A stretch of DNA of 64,000 nt from NCBI GenBank assembly GCA_016933635.1, contig JAFGAP010000197.1, positions 1 to 64,000 of the forward strand. The letters run 5' to 3'. The notes under the pieces were generated by a model. The model had not been told where the DNA came from. It did no database searches and worked only from the letters and a program-made list of their open reading frames with translations. Positions 57,525 through 64,000 of this stretch are shown here, piece after piece; the first letter of the stretch is position 1; every line of letters starts with the position of its first letter. This stretch comes from Kosmotogaceae bacterium (GTDB lineage Bacteria > Thermotogota > Thermotogae > Petrotogales > Kosmotogaceae). The translations under genes were made by a program, and so were the position numbers.

Positions 57525-59165
57525 ATGATGAAGAAAACTTCTTCCAAGTCCATATGGCTTCTTACCGTTTTTGTTTTCATGGTCATCTCGCTTTTTGCAC
57601 AAACCGAAGGGCCTAAAATGCTTCTAGATCCTATTCTTGTTGAGAGAACCGTGAGACCTGGAGACATTATAAGCTACACTCTCAACATCGAAAATGAAGA
57701 TGATTTCAACCCGCTTACACTAGATATCAGTGTAGCCGATATTGCCGAGAGCGACAGTGGTTCCTACGAGATTGTGGAGGCAGGTACAACCCCTTACTCG
57801 GTCAGCAGGTGGCTGAAGACGAATTTGAACAGAATCGTCATTCCACCCAAATCACTGCGAGAAGTGGAGGTCACACTGAACGTCCCGAGGGGGATTTCAG
57901 GAGGACTCTACGGGGCTGTAGTTCTTACTCCGGTCACCGGGCAGATTGACGAAGAAGGTGCGCTCGGTGTTTCGGAATTCGTATTTCAAATGGCCAGTTT
58001 TCTCGAGGTTGTGATAGCAGGAACCGCTATTCGACAGGAAGCTTACACTGCAGGCTTTGACGTTGGGCTTTCGAAGGACTACATGTTTTTGAAAGGAGAA
58101 GTTGGCGACGATGCTCTGGTTTTTTCTTCGAGTGTGTTGAACGAAGGAAACGTCCATATCGTTACCAGTGGCACACTCCAGATCAAAACGCTCGATAACA
58201 GGACCGTCGCAAGATACCCTCTTGGGGGTGGAAGAGGCGTAATCCTGCCAGGGGCAACAGTTTCCCTGATGACGGTCATGACCAGGAAACTGCCGCCGGG
58301 TGATTACATCGCCAGATCTGTGGTCGAGTATGGACAGCGAAGACCTTTGATAAGCGAGGTGAGCTTTGCCGTCAAGGAAGAAGAGGTGAGTGTCGAGACG
58401 AACGAATATGCAGAACTCGCAAAGTTCCTCATTGAGCCATCTGAAATTGAAATCTCGATCAAACCCGGTGCCTTCCGTTCGGCAGTTGTTCAGGTCACTA
58501 ATCGCGGCGAAGAGAAAATAGATATCGAAAGCAGGATCCTTCCGCTTGTTTATGACATATATGGAGAGATCTTACCGGAGGACGAAAGGGGAGAAGGTCT
58601 CGACTGGATCGAGCTTAGTCCGTCGTCTTTCTCTTTAGATGCAGGGAGAAGCAGGAGTGTTCGAATATCGGTTAGGCCTCCTTCGGATTCGGTGGGGGCT
58701 CATTACGCCGACCTGGTTTTCAGATCATCTAGCGGTGATGCATCGGTCGAGGGCGGTGTGAGTCTTATGATTCTCTCGGGAAGTGATTTTACTAGAAAGC
58801 CTTCCCTGAATCTGGTGTCCATGCAAGAGATAGAAGGAGCGATAAACTTCGACTATATTCTTAAGAACGAGGGGAACATTCATATCTACGCAACATTTGA
58901 AGTGGCGCTCAGCAGGCTTTTCGCTCAGGAGATACTCGAGAGCGGGCAAATACTACCGGCCAGGTCGCAGGAGGTCGCAAGAATGACGATCCCCCTAGAC
59001 GACGTTCCAATTCTTCCGGGAGCCGAAAGATTGCTGAGTATCATGATGCCAGCAGAATTAGAAGCAGGGGATTATGAACTGCTGTTGAGACTCGATTTCG
59101 AAGGAGACGAACCGGTGGTCTTCAGAACCAAATTCAGCATTGGGGAAGGTGAGAATAATGAATAA
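57525..59165 (+). CDS. Exported multi-domain beta-sandwich protein (D), reminiscent of DUF916-like or chaperone-like Ig folds
   Basis: Signal peptide; MLLDPILVERTVRPGDIISYTLNIENEDDFNPLTLDISVADI and further repeats (IEPSEIEISIKPGAFRSAVVQVTNRGEEKIDIESRI). Confidence 0.8.
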   Translation: MMKKTSSKSIWLLTVFVFMVISLFAQTEGPKMLLDPILVERTVRPGDIISYTLNIENEDDFNPLTLDISVADIAESDSGSYEIVEAGTTPYSVSRWLKTNLNRIVIPPKSLREVEVTLNVPRGISGGLYGAVVLTPVTGQIDEEGALGVSEFVFQMASFLEVVIAGTAIRQEAYTAGFDVGLSKDYMFLKGEVGDDALVFSSSVLNEGNVHIVTSGTLQIKTLDNRTVARYPLGGGRGVILPGATVSLMTVMTRKLPPGDYIARSVVEYGQRRPLISEVSFAVKEEEVSVETNEYAELAKFLIEPSEIEISIKPGAFRSAVVQVTNRGEEKIDIESRILPLVYDIYGEILPEDERGEGLDWIELSPSSFSLDAGRSRSVRISVRPPSDSVGAHYADLVFRSSSGDASVEGGVSLMILSGSDFTRKPSLNLVSMQEIEGAINFDYILKNEGNIHIYATFEVALSRLFAQEILESGQILPARSQEVARMTIPLDDVPILPGAERLLSIMMPAELEAGDYELLLRLDFEGDEPVVFRTKFSIGEGENNE

Positions 59166-60333
59166 AAAGATTCTGGTATCGATTATGACAGTCTTTGTAC
59201 TGATTTTTCCTGCGTTTGCTTTCAGTACAGAACTTGAACAGCCATTAGTATCTAACTACTTCTACGATACTTATATTCTAGACGCGTTGAGCGATATTTC
59301 GGCCCAGACTGGTGTGACAATAATAGCCGATAGCACAGTGGCAGGTTTTGTAACAATTGAACTCACCGATGTGCCTCTTGAGAAGGCTCTGCAGCTTGTT
59401 CTTATGACAGGGGGATACTCATATGTGAAGATCGATGACTTCTACTTCGTGGGAGCGCCCGATCCCAAGAGCCCTTCATTCTATCTCATAGCCAAAACCG
59501 AGAGTTTCAAGATACAGTATCTTAGCGTCGCTTCTATCAAGGAACTGCTACCAGCAATATACGAGCAATACGTCAAGATAAACGGCACAAGCAATATGCT
59601 CACGATAACGGCTCCGGAAAATATCATCGAGAGATTCCGGGAGGACCTGAAGAAGATCGATATTCCATCGAAGAGCGTGAAGATTCAGATCGTGGTTACG
59701 GAAGTCTCCGAAGGCGTGATGAAGGAGCTCGGGCTGGAGAGTATCGAATACGAATTCGATGCCAGCGAATCCTTCAACGAAAACTGGATTACGGTTCTAA
59801 AACTTGCTCTTGGCACTTTCGATCTTGAGACTGACTTCTTCGGTGCGCTACTGGCAAAGATCAAACTGCTTGAGGACGACCACAAAGCCGAGATAACTGC
59901 CGATCCTTGGATCGTTGTGAATGATAGGATGCCAGCAAGTCTTTATATTGGCGAGAGGCAGGTTGTGGTTCTTGAGGCTGCCGGAGCAACATCGAGAATA
60001 GAGTCGATAGATGCCGGAATCTCGCTAGAAGTTACTCCAAAGATCCTGAACAGCGAAGAGATTGAGCTGACAATATCTCCGAAGATAAGCAGTTTCAGCG
60101 GAGATCGCTTGAACGGCCTCCTTGTAAGAAGAAACGAGCTTTCAACAACCATATACGCCAGAGACGGGCAGACAATAATGATCTCAGGCATAACCTTTGA
60201 GAAGAAGTCAGAGGGCTTTCGCGGCCTACCTTTCATATCGAAGATTCCTCTTCTCAGATATCTGTTCGGTGTTGGCACTGAGGATGATAACAAAAGAGAG
60301 TTGATGATATTCGTAACTCCAGAGATACTATAG
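59158..60333 (+). CDS. Compact secretin-family protein (GspD/PilQ-like) (E)
   Basis: Signal peptide; N-domain-like ILDALSDISAQTGVTIIADSTVAGFVTIELTDVPLEKALQLVL; secretin core VEVTPKILNSEEIELTISPKIS...LSTTIYARDGQTIMISGITFEKKSEGFRGLPFISKIPLLRYLFG...RELMIFVTPEIL. Confidence 0.9.
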   Translation: MNKKILVSIMTVFVLIFPAFAFSTELEQPLVSNYFYDTYILDALSDISAQTGVTIIADSTVAGFVTIELTDVPLEKALQLVLMTGGYSYVKIDDFYFVGAPDPKSPSFYLIAKTESFKIQYLSVASIKELLPAIYEQYVKINGTSNMLTITAPENIIERFREDLKKIDIPSKSVKIQIVVTEVSEGVMKELGLESIEYEFDASESFNENWITVLKLALGTFDLETDFFGALLAKIKLLEDDHKAEITADPWIVVNDRMPASLYIGERQVVVLEAAGATSRIESIDAGISLEVTPKILNSEEIELTISPKISSFSGDRLNGLLVRRNELSTTIYARDGQTIMISGITFEKKSEGFRGLPFISKIPLLRYLFGVGTEDDNKRELMIFVTPEIL

Positions 60334-60341
60334 GGTTGCTT

Positions 60342-61583
60342 ATGAGACTCTTGATGATTGTTGCCTTTGTGGCCTTTTGCTGCGTGCTGTGCTTCGCCGG
60401 TGCCGGCAGTACCCATGAGACTGAAGTTTCAAACATACTATACTTGATCGAAGTAGTCAACTTCAGCAGACAGGATTTCCAGAACCTGAATCTCGATTTC
60501 TCGTCCATCAAATTCGAGAGCGACGTCAGGTCGGCTTTCGAGTTTGGTTTCAGCCCCGTAACAATGGAAGTGCTTGCCGGTACGCCGTTTGGAACGCTGT
60601 ACTTTCAGACGGGAGAAGAAAACCTTCAGCAGTATGAGAGTTATAGATCTTGGCTTGCAACGGTTCCCGAGAAGCCCGTAAGGGTTATGATAGCAAGAGA
60701 GATGATCTCCATGCTCTCAGGACTTAGGAGTGCGGATGGTATTGAGCTTTCTCTTACTCCCCTGGCAGTCTCTTCTGAGAGCATCATGAACGCTCTCAGA
60801 CTTGCAACGGTGGCTGGAACGATGTCTGTAGATTCCGTAGTGAGCCTTAAAGCCGGGGAGCCCTTTCCAGTTGCAATGATAAGGAAGAGCAAAAGAGCTG
60901 ACAGCAACCTGCCCCGCCTGTTGCATGCTTCTGAAGAAAGATATGCGGTACTGTACATCTCTGCATTTGAGTCTCATGACTTTCCCGAAGAGACTCTTTT
61001 GGACTCTTCCAGCATCGACGGACTGCTGGAATCTCTCTGGAAAGTTGAAGAGAAGGAGCTAGTCTCAAACGCAAGTCTTGGGATTTCATACTCAGAAGGT
61101 CTCTCATTAAGCTTCAACGCAAACTTATGGCTTATAGAGTCGCTCAGATTCAGGGCCGGCTACTCGAATTTGATCTCCTCACGCCTGGAGTTTGGAGTTA
61201 CTTTATATCCATCGAAATGGTCTCTCGGTCTCGATGGAGAGATAAACTATCTACCCGGTTCCGGTGGCACTGTTTCTTTAGGTCTCTCTGACGAGGAAGC
61301 TGTTCTGGAAGACCTGACAATAGGCGCCGCAATCTATCCCATCTCATTCGACTTCATAACCGCAAAGACGGTAAGCCCCTTGTTCAGGGTCTATGCGAAC
61401 TACTCTCCTGGAATCTTCAACTTCTACACGAGCTATTCAAAGTCCAGTCGCTTCGACCAGCTTCAGGTATCTCTGGGCATAAGACCATTTGACTGGCTTC
61501 TACTGTCTGGTAAGTACACAAAGGATTTCAGCAATATGGGCACAGGTGCCTTTTCGGTCATTACCACTGTTAGTTTTAGATAA
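60342..61583 (+). CDS. Probable outer-membrane-barrel-like secreted protein (F)
   Basis: Signal peptide MRLLMIVAFVAFCCVLCFAG; C-terminal half of amphipathic strands (SLGISYSEGLSLSFNANLWLIESLRFRAGYSNLISSRLEFGVTLYPSKWSLGLDGEINYL) ending in ...AFSVITTVSFR. Confidence 0.65.
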   Translation: MRLLMIVAFVAFCCVLCFAGAGSTHETEVSNILYLIEVVNFSRQDFQNLNLDFSSIKFESDVRSAFEFGFSPVTMEVLAGTPFGTLYFQTGEENLQQYESYRSWLATVPEKPVRVMIAREMISMLSGLRSADGIELSLTPLAVSSESIMNALRLATVAGTMSVDSVVSLKAGEPFPVAMIRKSKRADSNLPRLLHASEERYAVLYISAFESHDFPEETLLDSSSIDGLLESLWKVEEKELVSNASLGISYSEGLSLSFNANLWLIESLRFRAGYSNLISSRLEFGVTLYPSKWSLGLDGEINYLPGSGGTVSLGLSDEEAVLEDLTIGAAIYPISFDFITAKTVSPLFRVYANYSPGIFNFYTSYSKSSRFDQLQVSLGIRPFDWLLLSGKYTKDFSNMGTGAFSVITTVSFR

Positions 61584-61586
61584 TCT

Positions 61587-62597
61587 TCAAATCAGCAGAC
61601 AGGCATCGCCGAACGAGAAGAATCTGTATCTCTTTAAAATGGCCTCTCTATAGGCCGAGAGAATCAAATCCCTACCGGCAAATGCAGAAACGAGCATAAG
61701 AAGGGTAGATCTCGGTAAGTGAAAGTTAGTTATGAGAGAGTCGATCGCTTTGAATGTATATGGAGGATAGATAAAAATATCTGTATGACCACTATCACCT
61801 ACGATGGAACCGTGACGAGCAATTATACTCTCCAGGGTTCGAACGGTAGTAGTACCAACTGCTACTATTCTTCTCTTTTCGGCTCTAGCCCGCTCCAGTC
61901 TCTCTGCAACTTCCGAAGAAACGGAGAAGAATTCGAAGTGCATCTTGTGGCCATCAATTGTTTCAGATTTTACTGGTCTAAATGTGCCAATTCCAACATG
62001 AAGAGTAATGAATTCTACATCTACATCTTTCTTCCTGAGTCTTTCGAAAAGAGTATCGGTGAAGTGTAGTCCCGCAGTGGGGGCAGCTACGGAGCCCTCC
62101 GGCCGAGAATAAACCGTCTGGTACGCTTCTGGATTGTCGGGGTAGTACTTGACGTAGGGTGGAATTGCCAAAAGGCCTACTTTTTTTACGTCTTCATCTG
62201 TCACGCTTCCAAAATCGAGTATCCTGCTTGAATCATCACAGTGTTCTATTACTTTGCAGGAGATTCCATTGAATAAGAGCAGGTTTCCGGGTTTGATTTT
62301 TGACCCGGGCCTGACTATGGCTTTCCAGAGACCCCCGCCAAGCTTTTCCGTTAGGACTGCCTCTACTTTGGCCCCTGTTTCCTTTTTGCCGAGGAGTCTT
62401 GCCGGAATAACCCGACTATTGTTTAGGACAAGAACATCTCCCGGATTAAGAAAATCTTCAATTTCTGAGAATACTCTGTGTTCGAACGAGTATGTCTGCC
62501 TATTGATAACTAATAGCCGAGAGCTATCTCTTGGAACTGCTGGCTTTTGAGCTATCAGTTCTTCCGGAAGCTCAAAATCATAGTCTGAGACTTTCAT
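61587..62597 (-). CDS. queA: S-adenosylmethionine:tRNA ribosyltransferase-isomerase
   Basis: DYDFELPEELIAQKPAVPRDSSRLLV, VLVLNNSRVIPARL, AAPTAGLHFTD, HVGIGTFRPV. Confidence 0.97.
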   Translation of the reverse strand: MKVSDYDFELPEELIAQKPAVPRDSSRLLVINRQTYSFEHRVFSEIEDFLNPGDVLVLNNSRVIPARLLGKKETGAKVEAVLTEKLGGGLWKAIVRPGSKIKPGNLLLFNGISCKVIEHCDDSSRILDFGSVTDEDVKKVGLLAIPPYVKYYPDNPEAYQTVYSRPEGSVAAPTAGLHFTDTLFERLRKKDVDVEFITLHVGIGTFRPVKSETIDGHKMHFEFFSVSSEVAERLERARAEKRRIVAVGTTTVRTLESIIARHGSIVGDSGHTDIFIYPPYTFKAIDSLITNFHLPRSTLLMLVSAFAGRDLILSAYREAILKRYRFFSFGDACLLI

Positions 62598-63579
62598 CTA
62601 TTTCCTCCGGTCTGATAATCGTAATATCTTCAACAGCGTGATCCAGAAACCTGTCGTAGGTTATCACTACTGAACCGCCCTCTCTAGCCAAAAAGATTAG
62701 CCGATCATCGGCAGGAGAGTATGTTTCGACCTGAGGAAGTGACAGAAGCCTATTAAGACTTTCCTGCTGAAAGCCGCCGATAGTATATCTGATATTTGCA
62801 TCAAAGACTATTCTATAAGGGAACAAAGCAATTCTGCAAAGAGCCATCCTTAGGAAGAGATCATCGATTCTTTTTAGATCGGCATGATCACTCATCGAAA
62901 AAACTATATTGCTGCCGTCAATAGCAACAGATTTAGAATGATTCGACATAATTGCCGTCTTAACGTAGGGATGTGTGAACCTGAGATTGTTAAGCAACTT
63001 TCTTTCGGATTTAGAAAGAGAAGTTAGTGCATTTCTAAGGGTCTTCATCTCTGAGATATCTGTGTATACGGCTCTTCTTAATCTTTCGGAGAGATTGGAG
63101 CTTATATCATTCTCCTCCCTTTCGAAAAGCAAAGCCGCCTCCAGCATAACGAAATCCTGTATCCCATGCTCGCCAATTGAGCGGGTTAGGGATTGCCATT
63201 CTCTGTAATCATCTATTGATTGAATTCTCTCTTTTACCGGGCCAGTGACGGGAGGATTGCTTCTCGGATCCACAAAGAAAAGCAGGTGTCCCATATCTGA
63301 GACTGATGCTTTGGACAATGTAGAAGCATATTCAACCCTTTCTTCTGGTGCCCTATCTCTTTCGCGGAGTATGTCGATTGAAAATTCGATCTCTTCATAA
63401 GAAAGATGGGCTAATCCACTTATTCTCTTTTGGATTTTTGCAATCGTAGTACTACTTACAGGGCTTCTCTTCAGAGCTTTATATAGTTTTTCGGCATGCT
63501 CCTTTCTGTTACTATAAAAGGTGTAAAATCCTTCAGAGGACGCGGCCTCTCTTACTCGGTTGAAAATTTCATTAATCAT
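62578..63579 (-). CDS. Uncharacterised protein with C-terminal NYN/Zc3h12a-like PIN-fold nuclease motifs
   Basis: VAIDGSNIVFS ... YRIVFDANIRYTI ... YSPADDRLIFLAREGGSVVITYDRF: ordered acidic motifs of PIN/NYN nucleases. Confidence 0.65.
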   Translation of the reverse strand: MINEIFNRVREAASSEGFYTFYSNRKEHAEKLYKALKRSPVSSTTIAKIQKRISGLAHLSYEEIEFSIDILRERDRAPEERVEYASTLSKASVSDMGHLLFFVDPRSNPPVTGPVKERIQSIDDYREWQSLTRSIGEHGIQDFVMLEAALLFEREENDISSNLSERLRRAVYTDISEMKTLRNALTSLSKSERKLLNNLRFTHPYVKTAIMSNHSKSVAIDGSNIVFSMSDHADLKRIDDLFLRMALCRIALFPYRIVFDANIRYTIGGFQQESLNRLLSLPQVETYSPADDRLIFLAREGGSVVITYDRFLDHAVEDITIIRPEEIDESLRL

Positions 63580-63623
63580 TACTACTCACCGTTCCAGTAC
63601 AGCATTCAGCCATAATTAAGTCT

Positions 63624-63652
63624 TTGACACGCTTTCCTCTCTATGATATAAT
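63624..63652 (+). promoter_or_regulatory. Consensus sigma-A promoter for rpmE
   Basis: TTGACA (63624-63629), 17-bp spacer, TATAAT (63647-63652). Confidence 0.9.
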
Positions 63653-63692
63653 GAATTCTGTGCAAATTACAACATGAAGAGGTGAAGCCCCG

Positions 63693-63902
63693 ATGAAAAA
63701 AGAAATGCACCCTGAGATGAAGCTAGTGACTGTAAAGTGTACGTGTGGCGCAGAGCACAAGTTTTACTCAACAAAGGAAAACATCAAGATTGACCTTTGC
63801 TCTAGCTGCCATCCCTTCTTCCGTGGAGATGCGTCTTCTATGATTCTCGACACTGAAGGAAGAGTACAGAAGTTCAGAAACAAATACGGAGACAATTACT
63901 GA
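63693..63902 (+). CDS. rpmE: 50S ribosomal protein L31 (Cys-containing, zinc-type)
   Basis: [33 protein letters not shown]...VQKFRNKYG. Confidence 0.96.
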   Translation: MKKEMHPEMKLVTVKCTCGAEHKFYSTKENIKIDLCSSCHPFFRGDASSMILDTEGRVQKFRNKYGDNY

Positions 63903-63952
63903 GCAGGCGTTTTGCGCAAACTCAAGTATATAGTCAATTGGAGGTTAGTCAT

Positions 63953-64000
63953 GTGAGTGTGAAAGTGGGTACCGTTGTTGAGGGAAATGTGACTTCTGTT
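63953..64000 (+). CDS. 5' fragment of a gene, possibly S1-domain RNA-binding protein (truncated by window edge)
   Basis: GTG start behind GGAGG; VSVKVGTVVEGNVTSV resembles the first strands of an S1 domain; no stop within window. Confidence 0.45.
   Translation, partial: MSVKVGTVVEGNVTSV

Noticed and set aside
1-64000. CRISPR arrays, tRNA/rRNA genes, intact transposases or integrases
   Set aside because: No regularly spaced direct repeats, no cloverleaf-like sequence and no transposase/integrase motifs were recognised by reading; a tool scan could still find a weak one.

Overview
The window looks like a chromosomal segment from a Thermotogota bacterium. Gene content and order suggest a Kosmotogaceae/Mesotoga-like lineage, but this is inference because no search was run. 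Most of it (about 2.3-53.5 kb and 61.6-64 kb) is tightly packed housekeeping sequence with many stop/start overlaps. Recognisable genes include gatA-gatB, a HemW-like radical SAM gene, a korB/korC-like pair, an Nqr/Rnf-type cluster (B-F, no A), metK, hflX, hfq, miaA, ABC sugar-type permeases, folP, pyrG, nfo, lepA, speE, mreBCD-pbp2, hflKC, murB, recN, rpmH-rnpA-yidD-yidC-jag, tsaD-clpX, queA and rpmE. Two parts look accessory. (1) The left end (1-2270) has a decayed or interrupted small gene coupled to an AraC/GyrI-type regulator, plus a strongly structured non-coding element. (2) 53.5-61.6 kb has a BTAD/SARP-like regulator divergent from six exported-protein genes: three secreted proteins sharing a WFVRKPG[DE]Y module, a large beta-sandwich-type exported protein, a compact stand-alone secretin, and a probable outer-membrane barrel. 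This six-gene cluster is the best candidate for an undescribed system, possibly envelope or surface export and assembly. No CRISPR array, tRNA, rRNA or intact mobile element was recognised. All family calls are from reading the sequences by eye.
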